Source of the DNA: Paenisporosarcina quisquiliarum_A | Lineage (GTDB): Bacteria > Bacillota > Bacilli > Bacillales_A > Planococcaceae | Direction: 5' to 3' | Length of the DNA stretch: 64,000 nucleotides | Assembly (NCBI RefSeq): GCF_043641925.1 | Contig: NZ_JBHZRU010000018.1 | Coordinates: 1 to 64,000 of the forward strand | In this document: one piece after another, positions 52,299 through 60,585 of the stretch | Layout: each line of letters starts with the position of its first letter | Numbering within the stretch: position 1 is the first letter of the stretch | Position numbers and translations under genes: made by a program | Notes under the pieces: model-generated | What the model was told of the DNA's origin: nothing | What the model saw: the letters and a program-made list of their open reading frames with translations, nothing else | Databases searched by the model: none

Positions 52299-52754
52299 AT
52301 GAATTTAGATCATGTAAAAATCGAAGAACTAAATGCGGAAAACTGGTACGACTGTTGTGGACTAGAAGTTGAACCTAGTCAATCAAAATACATAGAGTCA
52401 AATGCTGTATCAATAGCTCAGTCAAAGTTTGAACCAACATTAAAACCATATGCCATATGTTTTGAAGAAAAAGTAGTCGGTTTTTTAATGTACAACTCCG
52501 TTCAAGAGGAGCTTGAAGGGAATTGGATATATCGAATAATGATCGATAAAGACTATCAAGGCAAAGGTATAGGGAAAGCGGCAACGAAGTTAATGATATC
52601 TGAGATGGCCAAACAGCCTAATATTAAAAAATTAGTAGTCGGATATCATCCTGAGAACAAGGGTGCACATAACCTTTACGCAAGTCTAGGTTTTATCGAT
52701 AATGGAGATCGTTTCGGTAAGGAAATGGCTGTAGTAAAAAATGTGAATGAATAA
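52299..52754 (+). CDS. GNAT acetyltransferase, BltD-like (polyamine type)
   Basis: A 151-residue enzyme. VEPSQSKYIESNAVSIAQSKFEPTLKPYAICFEEKVVGFLMY resembles BltD/SpeG spermidine acetyltransferases; IYRIMIDKDYQGKGIGKAATKLMISEMA is the acetyl-CoA loop and HNLYASLGFIDNG the usual C-terminal strand. It would acetylate spermidine or another amine exported by the MFS protein upstream, an inference from gene pairing. The start follows AAGGGG. Confidence 0.85.
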   Translation: MNLDHVKIEELNAENWYDCCGLEVEPSQSKYIESNAVSIAQSKFEPTLKPYAICFEEKVVGFLMYNSVQEELEGNWIYRIMIDKDYQGKGIGKAATKLMISEMAKQPNIKKLVVGYHPENKGAHNLYASLGFIDNGDRFGKEMAVVKNVNE

Positions 52755-52781
52755 AAACCTTTAATTTAAAATGAACAACAA

Positions 52782-52817
52782 AAAGGCTGTTAGATCCCAC
52801 GGGATTTAACAGCCTTT
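52782..52817. terminator. Bidirectional terminator
   Basis: AAAGGCTGTTAGATCCC (52782-52798) pairs with GGGATTTAACAGCCTTT (52801-52817), one G-U, between converging acetyltransferase and cysteine synthase genes. Confidence 0.88.
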
Positions 52818-52839
52818 ATTTACATATCAGATTAGTTGG

Positions 52840-53760
52840 TCAATCAAACAAATTCATGCTCAAGTAGCGTTCGCCAGTGTCAGGGGCAATACATAATACT
52901 TTTTTCCCTTTGCCTAATCTCTTGGCAATTTCGATAGCAGCAAAAACAGCTGCGCCTGCTGAAGGACCGACAAAAACGCCTTCTTCGCGAGCCAGTTTTT
53001 TAAAGATTTCCACTGCCTCATCATCTTCTATTTGCATGATTTCATCGTAAACTTTTGTATTTAAGATATCTGGAATAAAACCTGGACTAGTACCAACGAG
53101 TTTATGTTTACCAGGTTTTCCTCCGGATAATACGGGAGACCCTTTTGGTTCAACCACGGCAATATACAAATTCGGAAGCTTTTCTTTTAATGTTTCTCCC
53201 GTTCCTGTAATCGTTCCACCTGTTCCAGCTGTAGCAACGAATGCATCCAATTCACCATTCATTTGCTCCAAGATCTCAAGTGCTGTTGTCGTACGATGAA
53301 CATCAGGATTCGCTGTGTTTTCGAATTGTTGTGGTATAAAACTATTTGGGATTTCTGCTTTTAGTTCCAGCGCTTTTTTAATAGCTCCAGGCATTTTTTC
53401 CTCATTCGGGGTTAGCACGACTTCTGCGCCAAAAGCTTTCAAGAGATTAATGCGTTCCTGAGTTGCATTATCTGGGAGTACAAGAATGGCACGGTAACCT
53501 CTTGCGGCGGCTACCATTGCAAGACCGATGCCTGTATTTCCACTCGTAGGCTCGATAATCGTATCGCCGGGTTGAATTAACCCCTGTTCTTCCGCCATTT
53601 TAATCATATTATTCGCTGCACGATCTTTTACACTCTTCGTTGGATTAAACATTTCTAACTTCACATAAACGTCTGCTGCATTCTCTGGCACAATCTTATT
53701 CAATCTGACGACAGGCGTATTGCCAATCAAATCAGTTATATTGTTAACTGGTTTCATCAT
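52840..53760 (-). CDS. cysK: Cysteine synthase (O-acetylserine sulfhydrylase)
   Basis: Makes cysteine from O-acetylserine and sulfide with pyridoxal phosphate. In 306 residues the PLP lysine is in NPTKSVKDRAA (about residue 45), the substrate loop is EPTSGNTGIGLAMVAA, the phosphate loop ATAGTGGTITGTGE, and VGPSAGAAVFA closes the site. The ATG at 53760 follows AAAGG; a second ATG is adjacent. It is monocistronic. No S-box or T-box was seen upstream. Confidence 0.95.
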   Translation of the reverse strand: MMKPVNNITDLIGNTPVVRLNKIVPENAADVYVKLEMFNPTKSVKDRAANNMIKMAEEQGLIQPGDTIIEPTSGNTGIGLAMVAAARGYRAILVLPDNATQERINLLKAFGAEVVLTPNEEKMPGAIKKALELKAEIPNSFIPQQFENTANPDVHRTTTALEILEQMNGELDAFVATAGTGGTITGTGETLKEKLPNLYIAVVEPKGSPVLSGGKPGKHKLVGTSPGFIPDILNTKVYDEIMQIEDDEAVEIFKKLAREEGVFVGPSAGAAVFAAIEIAKRLGKGKKVLCIAPDTGERYLSMNLFD

Positions 53761-53970
53761 ATAACAACCTTTCGTGTTCCTTACTGGTACTTTCTATTGT
53801 AGCAAAAACCGTTGGAATTGTATCTTCAGCGGAACTTCGAAACCGGTACAGCTTTATTCTTTATTACCCAAAGGAAGGTTTGATCGAAGATGTATATTTG
53901 AATTGGATTAGTGAAACTATGTTACCATTAATATACAAATCATTAGGGATATAGAAAGGATGTTTTTTGA

Positions 53971-55986
53971 ATGAGAAGAGGCATATGGGCTTTAGTGGTA
54001 TTGCTGTTCCTAGTTCTCCTTTCGGGTTGTCAAGAAAAGGTGACACCAGAGGAGCGGTTAGCGGAATATGTGAAGCATTGGAATAAAGCAGAGTTCGCAG
54101 AAATGTATAGTAACTACTTAAATAAAGAAACGAAGAACACATTCAAAACAGAAGATTTTGTGGAGCGTCAAGAGAAGTTATATGGCGACCTAGGGATAAA
54201 AGATGTGAAAGTTTCCTATAAAAAGGCTTCTAAAGATAACGAATGGGATGTTGAAAAACCTGCAACGTTTCCGATCCAAGTGAAAATGGAAACAATAGCT
54301 GGACCAGTTGAATTTGAACATAAAATCACGTTAGTCCACGAAACACGTGAAGATTCAGAGAACTGGTATGTCGAGTGGAATCCTTCCTTCATCTTTCCTG
54401 AACTGGCGAAAGGAGATGCCATTCGTATACAAACATCAAAATCGTTGAGAGGCGAGATCTTAGATCGAAACGGATTGCCAATTGCGATAAATGGGACTGG
54501 CTATGAGATTGGCATTGTTCCTGAGAAACTTACAGACGAGAACAATAAGGTGAAGTTAGCTGATTTACTAGGAATCTCAACTGAGACAATAGATAAACAG
54601 CTGAATCAGGGCTGGGTCAAACCGAACTTATTTGTACCAGTTGGTTATGTAGCGAAAAGTAACACAGAGTTATTAGACCAAATCGCTCAATTAGCTGGGG
54701 TTACACGGATGGACACAGCCATGCGTGAATATCCTTATGGCGAAGCTCTGTCGCATTTGTCAGGATATATTGGCGATATTACGGGTGAACAACTAGAAAA
54801 ATGGGCAAAAGAGGGCTATACAGAAAGTGATATTGTTGGAAGACAAGGGCTAGAGTTGCTACTTGAAAAGCGTTTAAGAGGAACTGATGGAATCCGCATT
54901 TATATTGATAAGGCGGTTGAAGGGATTGAACCAATAACCGTTGCAGAGAAACCAGCTGTACACGGAGAAACCGTTAGATTGACGATTGACGCTGAATTGC
55001 AGAAATTAACCTATGATTCGATGAAAGGGGAAGCGGGAACTAGTGCTGCTGTGAACCCTAAAACAGGAGAAACGCTTGCTTTAGTTAGCTCGCCAGGATT
55101 TAATCCAACTGAATTTATGTTAGGAATGAGTGGGGATAAGCTAAAGGAATTAAGTGAAAATCCGTTAAATCCTTTATTTAATCGTTTTAAAGCTTCGTAT
55201 GCGCCAGGTTCGACAATAAAACCTGTAACCGCTGCGATCGGTTTGGCAGCAGGAACTCTTAATCCGGCTGAAGGTAGAACGATTAACGGAGAAACGTGGC
55301 AAAAGGATGCCTCTTGGGGTGACTATCGTGTAACTCGTGTTCATCCTGAAGCGCCAAACCCGATTGATTTGAATAAAGCGATGATCTATTCAGATAACAT
55401 TTATTTCGCACAAGAAGCTTTAGATATGGGGAGGGAACAACTTGTTGAAGGTTTAACAGGCTTTGGTTTTGGTGAAGAAATTCCATTTGCCTATGGCATG
55501 AAGACTTCGCAAATATCTAATGAAGGAACGATTAGTTCAGAAGGTCAGCTAGCTGATACTTCATTTGGACAAGGACAAATGTTGACGAATATTCTTCATC
55601 TCGCTTCGATGTATGAAGTTTTCCTAAACGATGGGACCATGTACAAACCTACATTATTTTTGGATGAAGAAAAAGCACAAGTATGGAAGGAAGGTTTGGT
55701 TAATGCCGAACAAGCAACCACTCTCCGTAAGAGTATGCGTAATGTGGTTGTAGATGGTTTCGCACAAGCGGCAAATCTTCCGAACGTTCCTCTTGCAGGT
55801 AAAACGGGTACAGCCGAACTGAAAGCTGCTGGAGAAGAAGATGGAAAGCAAAATGGTTTTTTTGTTACCTATGACTCAGAAGACCCGCAGTTTATTATTG
55901 CGATGATGATCGAGAGTGTAGAAGATAATGACGGCAGTGCATATGTCGCCGAACGAGTTGCGGATATTTTTAAATATGATTATTAA
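53971..55986 (+). CDS. pbpC: Class B penicillin-binding protein 3 (MecA_N type)
   Basis: A 671-residue transpeptidase like B. subtilis PbpC (668). The lipoprotein-type N terminus ends LLSGC (Cys20). Residues about 25-145 form the NTF2-like MecA_N domain, 155-320 the PBP dimer domain, and 350-671 the transpeptidase with Ser414-Thr-Ile-Lys417 (PGSTIKP), SDN at 474-476 and KTGT at 611-614. It cross-links peptidoglycan outside the membrane. PBPs with the MecA_N domain often have low beta-lactam affinity and so raise intrinsic resistance. Monocistronic. Confidence 0.94.
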   Translation: MRRGIWALVVLLFLVLLSGCQEKVTPEERLAEYVKHWNKAEFAEMYSNYLNKETKNTFKTEDFVERQEKLYGDLGIKDVKVSYKKASKDNEWDVEKPATFPIQVKMETIAGPVEFEHKITLVHETREDSENWYVEWNPSFIFPELAKGDAIRIQTSKSLRGEILDRNGLPIAINGTGYEIGIVPEKLTDENNKVKLADLLGISTETIDKQLNQGWVKPNLFVPVGYVAKSNTELLDQIAQLAGVTRMDTAMREYPYGEALSHLSGYIGDITGEQLEKWAKEGYTESDIVGRQGLELLLEKRLRGTDGIRIYIDKAVEGIEPITVAEKPAVHGETVRLTIDAELQKLTYDSMKGEAGTSAAVNPKTGETLALVSSPGFNPTEFMLGMSGDKLKELSENPLNPLFNRFKASYAPGSTIKPVTAAIGLAAGTLNPAEGRTINGETWQKDASWGDYRVTRVHPEAPNPIDLNKAMIYSDNIYFAQEALDMGREQLVEGLTGFGFGEEIPFAYGMKTSQISNEGTISSEGQLADTSFGQGQMLTNILHLASMYEVFLNDGTMYKPTLFLDEEKAQVWKEGLVNAEQATTLRKSMRNVVVDGFAQAANLPNVPLAGKTGTAELKAAGEEDGKQNGFFVTYDSEDPQFIIAMMIESVEDNDGSAYVAERVADIFKYDY

Positions 55987-56003
55987 AAACAAAAGTTAAA
56001 GTG

Positions 56004-56045
56004 AAAACCATCCATGCAATTGCTATCGCATGGATGGTTTTTTTA
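56004..56045. terminator. Bidirectional terminator
   Basis: AAAACCATCCATGC (56004-56017) pairs with GCATGGATGGTTTT (56028-56041), then T run. It serves pbpC and the converging membrane gene. Confidence 0.9.
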
Positions 56046-56066
56046 GTTTTTGTGAGAATTGTTCAT

Positions 56067-56432
56067 TCAACGGAAACGTTTATAAAGATATTTCGAATAG
56101 ATCAGGCACCCTCCATAGCCCGCCAAGTATGCGAGTAACAAAATGAAAAACCCATTAACGGTAATGGTCATGTTACCGATGTATATCTGACTAAGAATGA
56201 TGTAAAGTGTGGCGCATATACCTCCGATATGAGGCGAGTGTTTCATATAGAAATGCATAGCTATGATCCCACCCACAAGTGCAATAATAAAAAAGTTGAT
56301 TTTAATAAGTAGTGCCCAGGATATCGAGTGATTGACGGAGTTTTCAATAAAAAGTAATAAGTGTTGCGTCAAATATTGAAAGACTAAGGAAAGGAAAAGG
56401 ACAGGAAACCAATCATATTTTCTGTTTTTCAC
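56067..56432 (-). CDS. Four-span membrane protein
   Basis: A 121-residue protein, four hydrophobic segments (about 9-29, 37-57, 66-84 and 87-110). No motif or family is recognised. The start is ATG 56432 behind AGGAGG. It is convergent with pbpC and shares its terminator. Confidence 0.65.
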   Translation of the reverse strand: MKNRKYDWFPVLFLSLVFQYLTQHLLLFIENSVNHSISWALLIKINFFIIALVGGIIAMHFYMKHSPHIGGICATLYIILSQIYIGNMTITVNGFFILLLAYLAGYGGCLIYSKYLYKRFR

Positions 56433-56563
56433 GTACTAACCTCCTTTAAACCACTATATGCATGTATAAGGAGTAATTATTAATTTCCTTAAATTAAAGC
56501 TGATTCTCCAATCCTTCACTCCAGAAATTTTTATTGTAGGGCACATGTAGTTCCTATATACTA

Positions 56564-56595
56564 AGGATAATTATCCTGTATATTCAGATAATTAT
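56564..56595 (+). promoter_or_regulatory. Palindrome and tandem operator-like repeat upstream of the amino-acid ABC operon
   Basis: AGGATAATTATCCT (56564-56577) is a perfect 14-bp palindrome. Its GATAATTAT (56566-56574) recurs at 56587-56595, exactly 21 bases (two helical turns) away. The placement 43 bases before the binding-protein gene suggests a regulator site. No known consensus is certain. Confidence 0.45.
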
Positions 56596-56637
56596 GAACA
56601 TTCATTTAGGAATAAAAATAATCTAGGGGGTATTTCA

Positions 56638-57423
56638 TTGAAACCATTAAAATCTTTATCTTCATTTGGAATGATTTTATTATTGGCAAGTTTAACGTTG
56701 TTTGGCTGCGGGACTGATTCATCGAACGGTGCGGGTGGAGATGACGACAGTAAAAAGTATGTAATTGCAACTGATGCAACGTATGCTCCAATGGAATATA
56801 TGGATGACGAAGGTAACATCGTTGGTACTGATATTGATATCGTGAATGCGATTGCTGAGGAATTAGATATTGAGGTAGAATTCAAAAATTATGGGTGGGA
56901 ACCTTTATTTACAGCCGTACAAAATGGGGAAGTGGACTTTGCGGTTTCATCAATCACAATTACTGATGAACGTAAACAAACATTCGATTTCTCAGAGCCT
57001 TACTATGCAGCGAATCAATTAATTCTTGTTCCAGAAGATTCAGAGGTTGAGAAGTTTGAAGATTTAAAAGATAGCAAAGTATCCGTACAAATTAATACAA
57101 CGGGACATGAAGTAGTTAAAGGGTTACTGGGAATGACAAGCTCTAAAATTGTGGCAACTGAAACTATGCCTCTTGCTATTAGTGAAATGATTAATGGAAA
57201 TGCAGATGCGGCAATTGGTGATAACGCCGTTATTAATGAATATAAAAAGAACAATCCAAAAGTGAAGTTGAAAACAGTCGAAGATTCTGCTTTTGAAAAA
57301 GAATACTATGGATTAATGGTCAAAAAAGGAAATACGGAACTAATTGAATTATTAAATGAAGGAATTCAAAAATTAAAAGACAATGGAAAATTAAAAGAAA
57401 TCACTGGTTTTGATGTAGAGTAA
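56638..57423 (+). CDS. Polar amino-acid ABC transporter binding lipoprotein
   Basis: Family-3 solute-binding protein, 261 residues, starting at TTG 56638 behind TAGGGGGT. Signal MKPLKSLSSFGMILLLASLT ends in the lipobox LFGC (Cys24). The mature part has YVIATDATYAPMEYMDDEGNIVGTDIDIVNAIAEEL, EVDFAVSSITITDERKQTFDFSEPYY and the C-terminal helix EGIQKLKDNGKLKEI. Gln, Glu, Arg or cystine are the usual substrates for this group. First gene of a three-gene operon. Confidence 0.93.
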   Translation: MKPLKSLSSFGMILLLASLTLFGCGTDSSNGAGGDDDSKKYVIATDATYAPMEYMDDEGNIVGTDIDIVNAIAEELDIEVEFKNYGWEPLFTAVQNGEVDFAVSSITITDERKQTFDFSEPYYAANQLILVPEDSEVEKFEDLKDSKVSVQINTTGHEVVKGLLGMTSSKIVATETMPLAISEMINGNADAAIGDNAVINEYKKNNPKVKLKTVEDSAFEKEYYGLMVKKGNTELIELLNEGIQKLKDNGKLKEITGFDVE

Positions 57424-57459
57424 CAATTTCATAGAAAACATTTTACATCTGACAAGGGA

Positions 57460-58185
57460 ATGGGGGTGATGGAGTTGGATTTTCCAGATATCAGATGGGA
57501 CATTATTTGGAACTATAGAGAGTTATTTATTCGAGGGATCTGGATTACATTGGGTCTTACCATTGTTGGGTATCTAGGTGGAATTGTCTTAGGATTATTT
57601 CTAGGAATGGGAAAACTATCGAAAAAGAAGTGGATATATTATCCGAGTAAATATTATGTAGATTTCTTTAGGGGTACTCCATTACTTGTTCAAATTCTTT
57701 TAATTCATTTAGCGATAATCCCTGGTATCTTTGGACACTCATTAGGATATTTCGTATCAGGTTCCGTTGCCCTAATTTTAAATAGTGCTGCATACAATGC
57801 TGAGATTATTCGAGCGGGAATTCAGTCGATTGAAAAAGGTCAAATGGAAGCAGCACGGTCACTTGGAATGCCTAATAATATGGCGATGAAACACATTATT
57901 CTACCGCAAGCATTGCGACGTATGATTCCTCCTCTTGGGAATGAATTAATTGCTTTATTAAAGGACTCATCCCTTGTAACCGTAATCGCTGCAAGTGATA
58001 TCCTCTATGCAGGAAAAGTAGTGGCTGGTGCCTATAATCGCTTTTGGGAACCATACATTACGGTGGCTATTCTATACTTAATACTGACATTCATCTTCGG
58101 CAAGTTAATTAATTATGTCGAAAATCGATTTAGTAATAGTTTTGTGCCAAATCAAAAAAAAGGAATGTTTTCAATACGGCGGTAA
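57460..58185 (+). CDS. Polar amino-acid ABC transporter permease
   Basis: HisM/GlnP-type permease, up to 241 residues with five spans. The EAA loop is GQMEAARSLGMPNNMAMKHIILPQALRRMIPPLGNELIALLKDSSL, fully typical. The start is ambiguous: ATG 57460, ATG 57469 (eight bases after AAGGGA) or TTG 57475 are all possible. One copy is enough because such permeases form homodimers. Confidence 0.93.
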   Translation: MGVMELDFPDIRWDIIWNYRELFIRGIWITLGLTIVGYLGGIVLGLFLGMGKLSKKKWIYYPSKYYVDFFRGTPLLVQILLIHLAIIPGIFGHSLGYFVSGSVALILNSAAYNAEIIRAGIQSIEKGQMEAARSLGMPNNMAMKHIILPQALRRMIPPLGNELIALLKDSSLVTVIAASDILYAGKVVAGAYNRFWEPYITVAILYLILTFIFGKLINYVENRFSNSFVPNQKKGMFSIRR

Positions 58186-58203
58186 GGTAAGGAGGTTGAA
58201 TGT

Positions 58204-58926
58204 ATGATAAAGATCCAAGGTCTGCATAAATCATTTGGTAAGTTAGAAGTACTAAAAGGAATCGATTACGAAGTAAAAGAAAAAGAAATTATTTGTGTAA
58301 TAGGACCAAGTGGATCGGGTAAAAGTACCTTTTTGAGATGTATTAATTTGCTGGAAGATGTCACGGCTGGAGACGTCTATATTGATAAAGTAAAAGTGAA
58401 TGATCCCGCTACCGATATTAATGCCATTCGTAAAAACGTGGGAATGGTATTCCAGCAATTTAACCTATTTCCACATATGCGTGTATTGGAAAACATCACA
58501 ATTGCTCCAATAAAAATCAAGAAAATGGCACAAAAAGACGCTGAAGCACTTGCTCATGAACTGCTTAAGAAGGTCGGACTCGGAGACAAAGCAAATGTTT
58601 ATCCCGAACAACTCTCAGGAGGACAAATGCAGCGGGTAGCCATTGCGAGAGCGCTTGCTATGCAACCGAAAATCATGTTATTTGACGAACCCACCTCTGC
58701 ATTAGACCCTGAAATGGTCAACGAGGTTTTAGATGTTATGAAGCAACTGGCTTACGAAGGTATGACAATGGTTGTTGTTACGCATGAAATGGGATTCGCA
58801 AAGGAAATGTGTGACCGAGTGTTATTTATGGACCAAGGACTCCTGGTTGAAGAAGGAACACCTGAGCAAATCTTTGATAACCCTCAGCACGAACGTACAA
58901 AATCGTTTTTGAGTAAAGTTCTTTAA
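58204..58926 (+). CDS. Polar amino-acid ABC transporter ATPase (GlnQ-like)
   Basis: A 240-residue ATPase with Walker A GPSGSGKST, QQFNLFPHM Q-loop, signature LSGGQMQRV, Walker B IMLFDEPTSALDPE and H-loop VVTHEMGFAKEM, as in GlnQ/ArtP/TcyC proteins. The start follows AAGGAGG, 18 bases after the permease stop. It completes the three-component importer. The long inverted repeat at 58973-59098, followed by TTTTC, may terminate the operon. Confidence 0.94.
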   Translation: MIKIQGLHKSFGKLEVLKGIDYEVKEKEIICVIGPSGSGKSTFLRCINLLEDVTAGDVYIDKVKVNDPATDINAIRKNVGMVFQQFNLFPHMRVLENITIAPIKIKKMAQKDAEALAHELLKKVGLGDKANVYPEQLSGGQMQRVAIARALAMQPKIMLFDEPTSALDPEMVNEVLDVMKQLAYEGMTMVVVTHEMGFAKEMCDRVLFMDQGLLVEEGTPEQIFDNPQHERTKSFLSKVL

Positions 58927-58972
58927 ATTTGTTAAGTAAGCGATCTGGTTAAGTCTTGGTCGTAAAAAGAAT

Positions 58973-59098
58973 GTGGTCGGCTATTTCTTTCGCTTTCCGC
59001 GGACGAAACGCCAGCCTCCTCGGCTCAGCTTTCATCTGAACCTGTGGGGTCTAGCGTGTTTCGTTATTCCGCAGGAGTCTTCAGAAATAGCCGACCAC
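58973..59098. repeat. Dispersed GC-rich repeat, copy 5, with 16-bp terminal inverted repeats
   Basis: GTGGTCGGCTATTTCT (58973-58988) and AGAAATAGCCGACCAC (59083-59098) are perfect inverted ends. The inside holds CGCTTTCCGCGGACG and, at the other end, TTCCGCAGGAGTC, the end blocks shared with copies 1-4. The whole can fold into one long hairpin. It lies 46 bases after the ABC operon and 23 bases before the TnpB element. Confidence 0.8.
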
Positions 59099-59264
59099 TT
59101 TTCTATTGAAAAAGTCTTTATCCGACAGAAGACTCCCACCTCAAGGAATGAAATGGGCGAAGCCTAATGAGTACGTGGGAGGTGAATGTCGGTTGGCGAT
59201 AGCCAAAACTTTCCTCACGATGATATAATGAGAACAAATATTCGTGTCGTTGGGAGTTGAAATC

Positions 59265-60398
59265 ATGTTAGTCAATAAGGCATACAAATTCCGGATCTAT
59301 CCAACCAAAGAACAAGAAATCCTCATTGCTAAAACAATCGGATGCAGTCGTTTCGTATTCAATCGTTTTTTAGGGCGATGGAACGATACATACAAAGAAA
59401 CTGGCAAAGGATTAACGTACCATTCTTGTTCGGCTGAATTAACACATTTAAAAAAGGAATTAATATGGCTAAAAGAAGTTGATAGCATTGCCCTTCAATC
59501 CTCACTTAAAAACCTTGCTGATTCCTATTCACGATTCTTCAAGAAACAAAATAAAGCACCACGCTTCAAGTCTAAAAAGAATAAGGTCCAATCCTACACA
59601 ACGAAAGAAACAAATCATAACATTGCCATTGTAGACAACAAAATAAAATTACCCAAACTTGGTCTTGTTCGCTTTGCAAAAAGTCGTGAAGTAAAAGGTC
59701 GTATTATTCGTGCTACTATTAGACAAAATCCTAGTGGCAAATATTTTGTATCCATCTTGGTCGAAACAGACGTTCAACCATTGGAGAAAACGGAATCATC
59801 TATTGGGATAGACTTAGGGATCACTGACTTTGCAATTTTTTCTGATGGTCGCAAGATGGACAATAATAAGTTCACATCAAAGATGGAAAAGAAACTAAAG
59901 CGTGAACAACGGAAACTATCAAGACGTGCACTGAACGCTAAAAACAAGGGTATAAGCTTTCTTGATGCCAAAAACTATCAGAAGCAAAAGATAAAAGTCG
60001 CTAGATTGCACGAAAGAATCATGAACCAACGTGACGATTTCCTTAACAAATTAAGTACAGACATCATCAAAAACCACGATGTTGTCTGTATTGAAGATTT
60101 GAATACCAAGGGAATGTTACGCAATCATAAGTTAGCAAAATCAATCTCTGATGTATCGTGGGCTGCTTTTGTATCGAAATTAGAATACAAAGCGAAATGG
60201 TATGGTAAAACCATCGTGAAAATAAGCAGATGGTTTCCGTCTAGTCAAATATGTTCCGATTGTGGACATCAGGATGGCAAGAAATCTCTTGAAATAAGGG
60301 ATTGGACTTGTCCTATTTGCCACGAACATCACAATAGAGATATAAATGCCAGCAAAAATATCCTAGCCGAAGGCTTAAGAACCTTAGTTTTGGCTTAA
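59265..60398 (+). CDS. tnpB: TnpB RNA-guided nuclease
   Basis: A 377-residue TnpB (OrfB), ancestor-type relative of Cas12. It starts at ATG 59265, eight bases after GGGAG. The helix-turn-helix_16 start (YKFRIYPTKEQEILIAKTIGCSRFVFN) is intact. The RuvC active site is complete: Asp183 (GIDLGITD), Glu277 (CIEDLN) and Asp359 (NRDINASKN). The zinc finger has CSDC and CPIC (Cys330, 333, 349, 352). Full length and no broken codons suggest an active enzyme guided by an RNA from the element's right end. Confidence 0.93.
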   Translation: MLVNKAYKFRIYPTKEQEILIAKTIGCSRFVFNRFLGRWNDTYKETGKGLTYHSCSAELTHLKKELIWLKEVDSIALQSSLKNLADSYSRFFKKQNKAPRFKSKKNKVQSYTTKETNHNIAIVDNKIKLPKLGLVRFAKSREVKGRIIRATIRQNPSGKYFVSILVETDVQPLEKTESSIGIDLGITDFAIFSDGRKMDNNKFTSKMEKKLKREQRKLSRRALNAKNKGISFLDAKNYQKQKIKVARLHERIMNQRDDFLNKLSTDIIKNHDVVCIEDLNTKGMLRNHKLAKSISDVSWAAFVSKLEYKAKWYGKTIVKISRWFPSSQICSDCGHQDGKKSLEIRDWTCPICHEHHNRDINASKNILAEGLRTLVLA

Positions 60399-60548
60399 AC
60401 AAAAGTGTAGAACCGCAGGAATCTACGGGGATAGCTTGGTCAATAAGAGAAACCTCTGTTGACAAAGAAATACGTCAACAAGTACGCTCTGTTCCCAAGA
60501 ATCTCCCACTTCAATCAGACCGTTAGTTCGATAAGTGGGGGTAGTTCA
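60399..60548 (+). ncRNA. Probable omega (reRNA) guide scaffold region
   Basis: The stretch between the tnpB stop and the right end contains TTGAC/GTCAA-type pairs (GTTGACAAAG...CGTCAAC around 60461-60480) and the terminal hairpin 60505-60539. In characterised TnpB systems the omega RNA spans the 3' end of tnpB and the right end, and its 3' guide is the flanking DNA, here starting about 60549 (AATCAAAAGAAATTCAC). Assigned by position, not by match. Confidence 0.5.
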
Positions 60549-60585
60549 ATCAAAAGAAATTCACTTGTGAAGGGGGAGTCATTTC

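Larger units (their letters stand above)
59122..60548 (+). mobile_element. IS605/IS1341-type element with solo tnpB
   Basis: The left side has a subterminal hairpin CTCCCAC (59133-59139)/GTGGGAG (59175-59181); the right side has CCCACTT (60505-60511)/AAGTGGG (60533-60539) followed by GGTAGTTCAA. There are no terminal inverted repeats or target duplication, as expected. TTTAT (59117-59121) just outside the left end is a plausible target/TAM. No tnpA (Y1) gene is present, so movement would need a transposase supplied from elsewhere. Exact ends are estimates within a few bases. Confidence 0.8.
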
